Source of the DNA: Ilumatobacteraceae bacterium
Lineage (GTDB): Bacteria > Actinomycetota > Acidimicrobiia > Acidimicrobiales > Ilumatobacteraceae
Assembly: GCA_013213745.1 (NCBI GenBank)
Contig: JABSQH010000011.1
Span: 62,001 to 126,000, forward strand
DNA length: 64,000 bases
Direction: 5' to 3'
In this document: piece after piece, positions 8,355-15,221 of the stretch
How the letters are laid out: the number at the start of each line of letters is the position of its first letter
Numbering within the stretch: the first letter of the stretch is position 1
Translations under genes and position numbers: made by a program
The notes under the pieces: model-generated
Databases searched by the model: none
Told to the model about the DNA's origin: nothing
The model's input: only the letters and a program-made list of their open reading frames with translations

Positions 8355-9253
8355 CCCGACTCGCCATCGTCGGGCCGACGGCGTCGGGAAAGTCGAACGT
8401 CGCGCTCGCCGCTGCCCGACAGGTGGGCGACGTCGATCTGGTCTCGGTCGACTCGATGCAGGTGTATCGCAGGATGGACATCGGCACCGCCAAGCCGACG
8501 CTCGCCGACCAGCGCGCCGTTCGCCACCATTGCATCGATCTCGTCGAGCCGACGGAGTCGTTCACGGTGGCGGAGTTTCAACGGGCTGCACAGGGCGCGG
8601 TTGCGCAGATCGAACGAGATGGGCGCCACGTCGTGCTGGTCGGTGGCACCGGCTTGTATCACCGCGCGATCATCGACGGGTTCGACCTCCCCGGCGAGTT
8701 TCCCACCGCACGTCGGGCCGTCGAAGCCGAGGTCGCGGCGGACGGCCTGGCCGCTGCGTATCGGCGGCTCCAACGCGTCGATCCAACGGCAGCCGCCCGC
8801 ATCGAGCCCGGAAATCAGCGTCGAGTCATCCGTGCGCTCGAAGTGACCGAGGGCGCGCAACGCCAGTTCAGTTCGTTCGGTCCCGGGGTCGATCACTACC
8901 CGGCCATCGACACCGTGCAGATCGGGCTGCGGTGGCCGCGTCAGGTGCTGGCCGAACGGATTGCCACGCGTGTCCACGCGATGATGGACGCAGGCCTGCT
9001 CGCGGAGGTTGAGAGTCTCGAGGGCATGTCGCGCACTGCTGCCCAGGCGCTGGGCTACAAAGAGTTGCGGGCCCATCTCGACGGCGTCATCAGCCTGGAC
9101 GAGGCGGTCGCGGCAACGATCACACGAACTCGGCAGTTCGCCGTCCGTCAGGAGCGATGGTTCCGTCGCGATCCCCGCGTACGCTGGATCGACGTCGAGC
9201 CGGATCCGGTCGCAGCCGCGCTACCGGCGGTGCTCGACGTCCTGCGCCGATGA
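8351..9253 (+). CDS. miaA: tRNA dimethylallyltransferase MiaA
   Basis: Transfers a dimethylallyl group to A37 of tRNAs reading UNN codons; MiaB then methylthiolates the product. The 300-residue length matches the family. Walker A GPTASGKS lies at residues 7-14 and is essential, so translation must begin upstream of it. The frame contains no ATG, GTG or TTG there, and the only near-cognate start is a CTG at 8351, overlapping the chorismate mutase stop and preceded by GGAG. The next GTG, at 8423, would remove the P-loop. Also seen: DSMQVYRRMDIGTAKP, the HHCIDLVEP segment, VGGTGLYHRAIIDGF and the QFAVRQERWFRRD end. Confidence 0.93.
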   Translation: MTRLAIVGPTASGKSNVALAAARQVGDVDLVSVDSMQVYRRMDIGTAKPTLADQRAVRHHCIDLVEPTESFTVAEFQRAAQGAVAQIERDGRHVVLVGGTGLYHRAIIDGFDLPGEFPTARRAVEAEVAADGLAAAYRRLQRVDPTAAARIEPGNQRRVIRALEVTEGAQRQFSSFGPGVDHYPAIDTVQIGLRWPRQVLAERIATRVHAMMDAGLLAEVESLEGMSRTAAQALGYKELRAHLDGVISLDEAVAATITRTRQFAVRQERWFRRDPRVRWIDVEPDPVAAALPAVLDVLRR

Positions 9254-10062
9254 GCACGATTCGCCTCACTAAACATCATGGTCTCGGCAACGACTTCCTC
9301 GTCGCGTTCGATCGCGGCGCGTTTGCGGGCAGTGACGTACCGGAGCTGGCGCGTCGCTGGTGCCACCGTCGGCGGGGCATCGGCGCCGACGGTCTGCTCT
9401 TGGCGTCCGATGCCGACGGCTACGACGCCCGCATGGTCTTGTACAACGCCGACGGATCACGCGCCGAGATGAGCGGAAACGGTATTCGCTGCTTCGCTCA
9501 GGCGGTCGCCGGTCGACAGGCTGCCGATGCTGAGTTGGTCGTGCGCACCGACGTCGGCGACCGCCGCCTCGAGATCACCGCGACCGACGACCCAGACACC
9601 GTCGATGTCCGCGTCGAGATGGGCGATATCGATACCCTTCCGGAGCCGTCCGGCTGGGCGACGCTCGGGTGCCATCCCGACCGTCCGGTCGCTCACCTGA
9701 GCGTCGGCAACCCGCATTCGGTTGTTGGCGTCGATGAGGTTGCCGTCGTCGATCTCGCCGCACTGGGCGACCAGGTCCCGCACATCAACTTGGAGATCGT
9801 CGAGCCTGGGCCTGAGCCTGATGCGATCACGATGCGCGTCCACGAACGCGGTGTGGGTATCACCGATGCGTGCGGGACCGGCGCCGTCGCCTCGGCATAC
9901 GCCGCGCGTTCGTGGGGTCTCGTGGCCTCGCAACATCAGGAGATCACGGTGCACATGGACGGTGGGCGGGCCTCGGTCGGCTTCGATGTCGATGTGCCAA
10001 CGCGTGCGGTGTTGACCGGTCCGGCGACCTATGTTGCATCGATCGAGGTCGACCTGCGCTGA
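9250..10062 (+). CDS. dapF: Diaminopimelate epimerase DapF
   Basis: Converts LL- to meso-diaminopimelate for lysine and peptidoglycan synthesis by a two-cysteine acid/base mechanism. The 270-residue protein carries both catalytic cysteines: C81 in SGNGIRCFAQ and C208 in DACGTGAVASAYA. Other visible family blocks are KHHGLGNDFLVAFD at the N-terminus, RRGIGADGLL and VGNPHSVVGVDEV. The start overlaps the miaA stop (ATGA), and the stop overlaps the hflX ATG. The DapC-type aminotransferase lies two genes downstream, so two late steps of the succinylase branch are encoded together. Confidence 0.96.
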   Translation: MSTIRLTKHHGLGNDFLVAFDRGAFAGSDVPELARRWCHRRRGIGADGLLLASDADGYDARMVLYNADGSRAEMSGNGIRCFAQAVAGRQAADAELVVRTDVGDRRLEITATDDPDTVDVRVEMGDIDTLPEPSGWATLGCHPDRPVAHLSVGNPHSVVGVDEVAVVDLAALGDQVPHINLEIVEPGPEPDAITMRVHERGVGITDACGTGAVASAYAARSWGLVASQHQEITVHMDGGRASVGFDVDVPTRAVLTGPATYVASIEVDLR

Positions 10063-11372
10063 TGAATCGTCCCTACGACGAGGCCCTTGCGGGCACGCTG
10101 ATCGATCGCACGATCCGTGAGAAGATCATCCTCGTCAGCGTCGCCGTCCCAACGGCGACCGACGACCAGGTCGAGGCGGCGCTTGCCGAGCTGGCGCTCC
10201 TCGTCGATACCGCTGGAGCCGACGTGGTCGGCGAGGTCGTACAACGGCGGGATGCGCCGGACCACACCTGGTACGTCGGCAAAGGGAAGGCCGAGGAGCT
10301 GAAAGCACTTGCCCTCGCCGTCGACGCGGACACGGTCGTGTTCGACAACGAGTTGAGTCCTGCGCAGCAGTTCAACCTCGAAAAACTGCTCGGCCGGACC
10401 GCCATCGATCGCACCGCCGTCATCCTCGACATCTTCGCCCAGAACGCCCGGACACAGGAGGGCAAGGCGCAAGTCGAGCTGGCGCTGCTGCGCTACCGGC
10501 TGCCGCGCCTGCGCCGTGGACGCGGGGCCAAGTTGAGCCAGCAGCGCGGCGGTGTCGGAGCCCGGTTCGGCGGTGGCGAAACCAAGATCGAGACCGATCG
10601 ACGCCGCATCATGCGCCGCATCAACCGTCTCGAACGCGACCTCGCCGCGTTGGGCGATACCCGTGCGCTGCAACGCAAGGGCCGATCGCGCAGCGGTCTT
10701 GCGTCGGTCGCCATCGTCGGGTACACCAACGCCGGCAAGTCCACGTTGCTCAACCAGTTGACGTCGTCGGGGGTGCTCACCGAGGACCGTCTGTTCGCAA
10801 CGCTCGATCCGACCACCCGCCGGCTGGCGCTGCCGGGTGGCGAGCCGGTGCTGCTGTCCGACACCGTCGGGTTCATTCGCAACTTGCCGCACGGGCTGGT
10901 CGAGTCGTTCAAGGGCACGCTCGAGGTCGCCGCGATGGCGGACTACCTCGTCCACGTCGTCGACGCGTCAGCCCCGGACCCCGAAGCACAGATTGATGCC
11001 GTGCGTGACGTGCTCGGAGAGATCGACGCCGACGCCGTGCCCGAGTTGCTCGTGTTCAACAAGTCCGACGTGGAACCCGGAGTGGCCAAGCAGCTCGTAG
11101 TCGACCATCCCGGGTCGGTTGCGCTCAGTGCGGCGAGTGGTGACGGCGTCGACGCGTTCCTGCGGGTCCTGTCAGACCGGTTGCGCGCGCTGAGTGCGGT
11201 GCACGAGCTCGAGGTGCCGTACGCCCGTGGCGATGTGCTCGCCGCGGTCCATCGCGAAGGCGAGGTCGTCTCGATCACCGACGGCGCCGAGTCGTGGACC
11301 ATTCGGGCGCGTCTGTCCGACGCCTCGGCTGGACGGCTCGCGGAGTTCGCCACCGGGGTGACCGAGCCGTGA
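10062..11372 (+). CDS. hflX: Ribosome-splitting GTPase HflX
   Basis: A GTPase of the Obg-HflX class that splits stalled or hibernating 70S ribosomes. The 436-residue protein has the N-terminal HflX domain with GKGKAEELK and FDNELSPAQQFNLEKLLG, the coiled-coil linker containing the conserved LSQQRGGVGARFGGGETKIE segment (158-177), and the G domain: P-loop GYTNAGKST (220-228), DTVGFIRNLPHGLVESFKGTLEE-like switch II and NKSD. The first ATG after the dapF stop is used. The order miaA-dapF-hflX is common in actinobacteria. Confidence 0.96.
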   Translation: MNRPYDEALAGTLIDRTIREKIILVSVAVPTATDDQVEAALAELALLVDTAGADVVGEVVQRRDAPDHTWYVGKGKAEELKALALAVDADTVVFDNELSPAQQFNLEKLLGRTAIDRTAVILDIFAQNARTQEGKAQVELALLRYRLPRLRRGRGAKLSQQRGGVGARFGGGETKIETDRRRIMRRINRLERDLAALGDTRALQRKGRSRSGLASVAIVGYTNAGKSTLLNQLTSSGVLTEDRLFATLDPTTRRLALPGGEPVLLSDTVGFIRNLPHGLVESFKGTLEVAAMADYLVHVVDASAPDPEAQIDAVRDVLGEIDADAVPELLVFNKSDVEPGVAKQLVVDHPGSVALSAASGDGVDAFLRVLSDRLRALSAVHELEVPYARGDVLAAVHREGEVVSITDGAESWTIRARLSDASAGRLAEFATGVTEP

Positions 11373-12484
11373 CCGAGCCGTTCGTTCCGCCTCCGTACCC
11401 CTATGACCGCCTGGCCGAGGTCGTCGACCTCGCCGAGCGTCACGCCGGCGGTGCCGTCGACCTGTCGGTGGGTACGCCATTCGACGAACCAGACCCATTG
11501 GTGCTCGCCGCGCTGGCCGCCGCCGACGACGCCCACCGGTATCCAGCAAGTGTCGGCCTTCCTCCGCTCCTCGACGCAGCCGCTCGGTGGATGCAGCGGC
11601 GCTTCGAGGTGTCCATCGGTACACAGCAGATCGGCGCAGCCATCGGGGCCAAGGAGTTCGTCGCGTCGCTACCCAAACTCCTTGCCCTTCGGCGTCCCGA
11701 GCGGGACACGGTGCTCTACCCGGCGATCTCATACCCGAGCTACGAGATGGGCGCGCAGCTGGCCTCGTGCCGCGCGATCGCCGTGCCGGCGCGGCTCGAC
11801 GGCACGCTCGATCTCGACTCGATCGATCCGGCAGACGCAGCGCGGGCGCTCGTGTTGTGGGTGAACAGCCCAGCGAACCCCACCGGAGCGCTCGATGATC
11901 TCGGTGCAGCCGCCGAGTGGGGGCGCGCCCACGGCGTGCCTGTGTTCTCCGACGAGTGCTACGTCGAGTTCACCTGGACCGGGCGGGGCAGGTCGATTCT
12001 CGAACACGGGGTCGACGGCGTGGTCGCGGTGCACTCGCTGTCGAAGCGATCGAACCTCGCCGGTCTGCGAGTGGCGTTCTACGCCGGCGATGCCGAGCTC
12101 GTCGGCTACCTCCGCGAGGTGCGCAAGCACGGTGGAATGATGATGCCTGGCCCGGCGCAAGCGGCGGGAGCGGTGGCCCTCGACGACGACGAACACGTCG
12201 AAGCGCAACGCGAGCGGTACCACCGCCGCCTGACCTTGCTGGCCAACGCACTCACTGCGTGGAGCGGTCGACCCGTCGAGCTCCCGGCTGGCGGCTTCTA
12301 CCTGTGGATGGCGACCGGCGACACCGATGGCTGGGGGATGGCGGAACGGCTGGCGATCGACGCCGGAGCGATCGTCAGCCCCGGTGAGTTCTATGGAAGC
12401 GGCGGGGATCGATTCGTGCGCATTGCGGTCGTGCAGCCCGATGATCGTCTCCAGCTGGTTGCCGAACGACTGGGCGTGCGCTGA
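11369..12484 (+). CDS. dapC: Succinyldiaminopimelate aminotransferase DapC (class I/II PLP enzyme)
   Basis: A 371-residue PLP-dependent fold-type I aminotransferase: LSVGTPFDEPDP, the NSPANPTG loop, SDECYVEF with the PLP-ring Asp, and the Schiff-base Lys in SLSKRSNLAGLRVAFYAGD. The actinobacterial DapC subgroup is inferred from the N-terminal FVPPPYPYDRLAEV and from the dapF-hflX neighbourhood; other aminotransferase specificities cannot be excluded from sequence alone. The GTG start overlaps the hflX stop (GTGA), and the stop overlaps the next ATG. Confidence 0.85.
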   Translation: MTEPFVPPPYPYDRLAEVVDLAERHAGGAVDLSVGTPFDEPDPLVLAALAAADDAHRYPASVGLPPLLDAAARWMQRRFEVSIGTQQIGAAIGAKEFVASLPKLLALRRPERDTVLYPAISYPSYEMGAQLASCRAIAVPARLDGTLDLDSIDPADAARALVLWVNSPANPTGALDDLGAAAEWGRAHGVPVFSDECYVEFTWTGRGRSILEHGVDGVVAVHSLSKRSNLAGLRVAFYAGDAELVGYLREVRKHGGMMMPGPAQAAGAVALDDDEHVEAQRERYHRRLTLLANALTAWSGRPVELPAGGFYLWMATGDTDGWGMAERLAIDAGAIVSPGEFYGSGGDRFVRIAVVQPDDRLQLVAERLGVR

Positions 12485-13266
12485 TGGGGGCCAAGCGGCT
12501 CGTGCCGCTCGGACTGCTGGTCACGCTCGTCGGGCTCGCGCTCGGTGGCGTGTTGTGGTTGATGGCCAACGAGCGCGCCGACAACGGCGTCGACGTGCTC
12601 GCACGCGCCCCGGTCGGCTGTGACACCACGCTCGACTTCGACCGGGTCGGCGAGTATCTGGTCTTCGTCGAGACGTCGGGCCAGTTCGACGACGTTCCCG
12701 GTGATTGCAACGGCCCGAGCGGTAGTTTCGACATCGCCGAGCAGCCCGACGTCGCAGTGGCGTTGTTCGACCCCGATGGCGAACAGATCGACATCGACGA
12801 GGCCATGGGCATCACCTACGACCGTCTGGGGCGTCGCGGTGAACAAATTGGTGCCATCACAGTGTCGACCGCGGGCGACCACGTGCTGCGCGTCGAGGCC
12901 GGTTCCGACGTCAACGTGGCGGTTGGCGGCGACCCGGGTCAGTGGGTCAGCGTGATCCGGCTGTCGGCCGTGCTCGTTGCGATCATCGGGCTGATCGGCG
13001 GGGGTGCGCTGCTGTTACGGGCCACTCGGCCGCCCGAACCCGAGTCCGTCGATGCCGAACCGTGGCGGCCGGCTGGCGGGCCGTGGCCGCAACAACCACC
13101 TGGCGCCCCAGCGCCGCCACCGACCACAGGCGCGGCGGGCGTTGCGCGCCCGCGAACAGAGCCCGCAGGCCCGACCGGCCCGCCGGTGGCGATTCCTGGC
13201 GAGCCTGATCTTCGCGGAGCATCACAGGCACCGTCGCCATGGGCTCCGCCGGACGACACGCCGTAG
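12484..13266 (+). CDS. Two-helix envelope protein with Pro-rich cytoplasmic tail
   Basis: A 260-residue protein, not recognised. An N-terminal helix (residues 5-27) is followed by an extracytoplasmic domain of about 130 residues with two cysteines (CDTTLDFD and GDCNGPSG) that could form a disulfide, then a second helix (161-180) and a long Pro/Gly/Ala tail ending in PWAPPDDTP. This outward domain with an inward disordered tail resembles many actinobacterial envelope proteins; no role can be assigned. The ATG overlaps the dapC stop, so it is the last gene of the miaB-to-here run. It converges with lexA. Confidence 0.7.
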   Translation: MGAKRLVPLGLLVTLVGLALGGVLWLMANERADNGVDVLARAPVGCDTTLDFDRVGEYLVFVETSGQFDDVPGDCNGPSGSFDIAEQPDVAVALFDPDGEQIDIDEAMGITYDRLGRRGEQIGAITVSTAGDHVLRVEAGSDVNVAVGGDPGQWVSVIRLSAVLVAIIGLIGGGALLLRATRPPEPESVDAEPWRPAGGPWPQQPPGAPAPPPTTGAAGVARPRTEPAGPTGPPVAIPGEPDLRGASQAPSPWAPPDDTP

Positions 13267-13285
13267 CGCGAGAGTTCGGTGCGGT

Positions 13286-13915
13286 TCAGTAGCGGCGCAT
13301 GACGGTGACCACGCGACCGAAGATCTCGACTTCGTCGGCGGTGAACCGCATCGGCTCCATCGTGGTGTTCGCCGGGGTCAACGTGACCTCGGCACCCGAT
13401 CGTGAGTAGGTCTTCACCGTCGCCTCGCCGCCCGGGATGCCCGCCACGACGATGTCGCCATTGTCGGGGTGGGCGATCTGGGTGGCGACGACGAAGTCAC
13501 CGTCGAGGATGCCCGCGTCGATCATCGAGTCGCCGCGCACGCGCAACATGAAGAGTTCGCCTTCACCGGCGAAGTCGACCGGCACCGGCAAGAGTTCCTC
13601 GACGTTCTCTTCGGCCAACACGTCGGTGCCGGCGGCAACATCACCGACCAACGGCACGTGCCGGACCGGTCGACGTTCGAGCATGGCGCCGCTGTTGGGG
13701 TCGTAGCGCACCTCGATCGCGCGTGGTTTGGCGGGGTCGCGACGTAAGTAGCCGAGTCGCTGCAGCGTGTTGAGGTGGGTATGCACCGTCGATGGCGACG
13801 TGAGGCCGACCGCATCGCCGATTTCGCGTACCGACGGCGGGTAGCCGCGCTCGCGGATCTGCGACTCGATGTACTCGAGGATCTCGCGTTGGCGGCGGCT
13901 GATGTTGGGCGACAT
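13286..13915 (-). CDS. lexA: SOS repressor LexA
   Basis: A 209-residue LexA. The N-terminal winged helix-turn-helix (residues 1-65, with GYPPSVREIGDAVGLTSPST) binds the SOS box. The C-terminal S24-type domain self-cleaves on RecA filaments. Cleavage site Ala-Gly is at 95-96 (VAAGTDV), the catalytic Ser at 130 (GDSMIDAGI) and the Lys at 168 (ATVKTYSR). The ATG lies six bases after a TAACAT -10, with TTGACA 17 bases further upstream, so the message is probably leaderless. The gene diverges from a LysM gene across three LexA-like boxes, as in mycobacteria (lexA/Rv2719c) and Bacillus (lexA/yneA). Confidence 0.97.
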   Translation of the reverse strand: MSPNISRRQREILEYIESQIRERGYPPSVREIGDAVGLTSPSTVHTHLNTLQRLGYLRRDPAKPRAIEVRYDPNSGAMLERRPVRHVPLVGDVAAGTDVLAEENVEELLPVPVDFAGEGELFMLRVRGDSMIDAGILDGDFVVATQIAHPDNGDIVVAGIPGGEATVKTYSRSGAEVTLTPANTTMEPMRFTADEVEIFGRVVTVMRRY

Positions 13916-13921
13916 GGGAAC

Positions 13922-13950
13922 ATGTTATGGGTGGGTGTCTCAGGTGTCAA
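13922..13950 (-). promoter_or_regulatory. lexA promoter
   Basis: Read on the minus strand: TTGACA (13950-13945), a 17-base spacer, TAACAT (13927-13922), then six bases to the ATG at 13915. The -10 region overlaps the palindrome AACATGTT (13919-13926), a possible weak LexA half-site. Confidence 0.65.
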
Positions 13951-13977
13951 ACATCTGTACCGCTGACGGGAACATAG

Positions 13978-13989
13978 CAACATTCGTTC
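13978..13989. promoter_or_regulatory. LexA-like box 1 (lexA/LysM intergenic)
   Basis: CAACATTCGTTC matches GAAC-N4-GTTC at seven of eight defined positions. It lies upstream of the lexA -35 and of the LysM-gene -35, so it could contribute to control of both promoters. Confidence 0.5.
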
Positions 13990-13998
13990 GATGGTGGG

Positions 13999-14028
13999 TT
14001 GACAACATGTGTTCGGTCACGGCACACT
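13999..14028 (+). promoter_or_regulatory. Promoter of the LysM gene
   Basis: TTGACA (13999-14004), an 18-base spacer and CACACT (14023-14028), with seven bases to the GTG at 14036, imply a leaderless transcript. A LexA-like box covers the spacer and a perfect box covers the transcript start, so repression should be tight. Confidence 0.6.
14003..14014. promoter_or_regulatory. LexA-like box 2 (lexA/LysM intergenic)
   Basis: CAACATGTGTTC, seven of eight matches to GAAC-N4-GTTC, inside the -35/-10 spacer of the LysM gene. This placement is the same as that of the recA box. Confidence 0.6.
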
Positions 14029-14031
14029 ACC

Positions 14032-14043
14032 GAACGTGCGTTC
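14032..14043. promoter_or_regulatory. LexA (SOS) box 3, perfect consensus
   Basis: GAACGTGCGTTC, a perfect GAAC-N4-GTTC site overlapping the proposed transcript start and GTG codon of the LysM gene. Confidence 0.8.
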
Positions 14044-14425
14044 TTCGAACCTCCGTTCCCATCACGAAATCCGCCGCACGTTGCCCCCCGGCGTGCGCTC
14101 GGTCGTGTGTGCGCGTGCGTCGAGGCGTCCGAACTACGCCCTGCGACGCGTTGTCGCTGCGACGCTTGCTGTCGTCGTCCTGCTGGCGGTCGGCAGCGTC
14201 GCTCTGTCGCTGACCGGTCTCGGGAGCCAACCTGCCGTGGCCTCCGAGACCGGCTCGGCGGCCACCTATGGGGCCCGCTCGCATCTCGCACAGCCGGGTG
14301 ACACGTTGTGGTCGATCGCCGCCGAGCACCGGGGTGCGACCGACATCGTCAGCTACGTCGATCGCCTGATCGATCTCAATGGTGGAACTCGTATCGATGT
14401 CGGTCAGGCGGTCCTGCTGCCGTAG
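14036..14425 (+). CDS. SOS-inducible LysM-domain membrane protein (cell-division suppressor type)
   Basis: A 129-residue protein with a basic cytoplasmic N-terminus, one membrane helix (about residues 40-60) and an outward LysM module at the C-terminus (PGDTLWSIAAEHRG through IDVGQAVLLP). Position and architecture match the LysM proteins divergent from lexA in other Gram-positives (YneA in Bacillus, Rv2719c in mycobacteria), which stop division during DNA damage. The assignment is by context plus fold, since overall similarity is not testable here. The start is uncertain: GTG 14036 fits a leaderless message, GTG 14093 also keeps the helix, and ATG 14009 would lie within the promoter. Confidence 0.82.
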   Translation: MRSSNLRSHHEIRRTLPPGVRSVVCARASRRPNYALRRVVAATLAVVVLLAVGSVALSLTGLGSQPAVASETGSAATYGARSHLAQPGDTLWSIAAEHRGATDIVSYVDRLIDLNGGTRIDVGQAVLLP

Positions 14426-14435
14426 GCGGCGGCTG

Positions 14436-15131
14436 CTAGCGCTTCCGCCAGCGGGAGAACACGAACGACTCGTCGTCGACGAACATGGCCGCGAGTTCCA
14501 GGCGGTGGTCGCTGATCGCTGCTCCTCGCGTCAGCCGAGGCCCATCGCCGCCGACGAGCCGTGGCGACAGCGTGAGGTTCAACTCGTCGGGTGCGCCGGC
14601 GTCGAGAACCGCACCGTTCAGGCGCGATCCGCCTTCGGCTGAGACGTGGTCGAATCCACGGGCCCCGAGCCCCTCGATGGCCCGGCCGATGTCGACTCGT
14701 CGCGAACCTGCTCGGACGACGTCGATGCCCGGCGGTACCGCAGCGTCGTTGGTGGTGACCAGAAAGCCGTCGCCGGTTGCGAATGGCGCCGCATCGAGGT
14801 CGAGGTCGAGCGACGACGAGACCACCGCAATGCGCTGTCCCGGCCGGGACGCTTTCGAGTAGCCGCCGATCCGCACCGTGGCCGCGCCGATCAGGATCAC
14901 GTCGGCGAGTGAGCGGGCCTGGTGCAGTACTGCTGCGTCGGTGTCGTTCGGCAGCGGTGTCGACTTGCGGTCGATCGCCGTCGATCCGTCGAGCGACGCG
15001 ATCATGGTCAGCGCCACGTATGGGCGGCCGGTCCGTTGGTGGTGTTCGGCGGGGTCGCTCAATGGGGCGCCGTATGCCTCGGCGACGGTGGTACGTGCTG
15101 GTCCATCGGGGGAGAGCCGGAGGATGTCCAC
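14436..15131 (-). CDS. RibD C-terminal-domain (pyrimidine) reductase
   Basis: A 231-residue dihydrofolate-reductase-like protein related to the reductase half of RibD: RPYVALTMIASLDGSTA at the start of the fold, ADVILIGAATVRIGGYS, a nucleotide-binding-type RIAVVSSSLDLDL, and VSAEGGSRLNGAVLDAGAPDELNLTLSPRLVGG near the end. In riboflavin synthesis this domain reduces the ribosyl-pyrimidine intermediate with NADPH, but no deaminase half and no other rib gene is present here, so the substrate is open. The GTG at 15131 is preferred; an in-frame ATG near 15176 would add 15 basic residues. It diverges from the molybdopterin oxidoreductase gene. Confidence 0.82.
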   Translation of the reverse strand: MDILRLSPDGPARTTVAEAYGAPLSDPAEHHQRTGRPYVALTMIASLDGSTAIDRKSTPLPNDTDAAVLHQARSLADVILIGAATVRIGGYSKASRPGQRIAVVSSSLDLDLDAAPFATGDGFLVTTNDAAVPPGIDVVRAGSRRVDIGRAIEGLGARGFDHVSAEGGSRLNGAVLDAGAPDELNLTLSPRLVGGDGPRLTRGAAISDHRLELAAMFVDDESFVFSRWRKR

Positions 15132-15221
15132 GGCGCCGACCCTACGTCGACGCAGTGCGGTCCGGGTGCACCGCATTGCCCTGACATCAGCGGGTCGGTC
15201 TCCGTTTGCGACAATCGAGCG

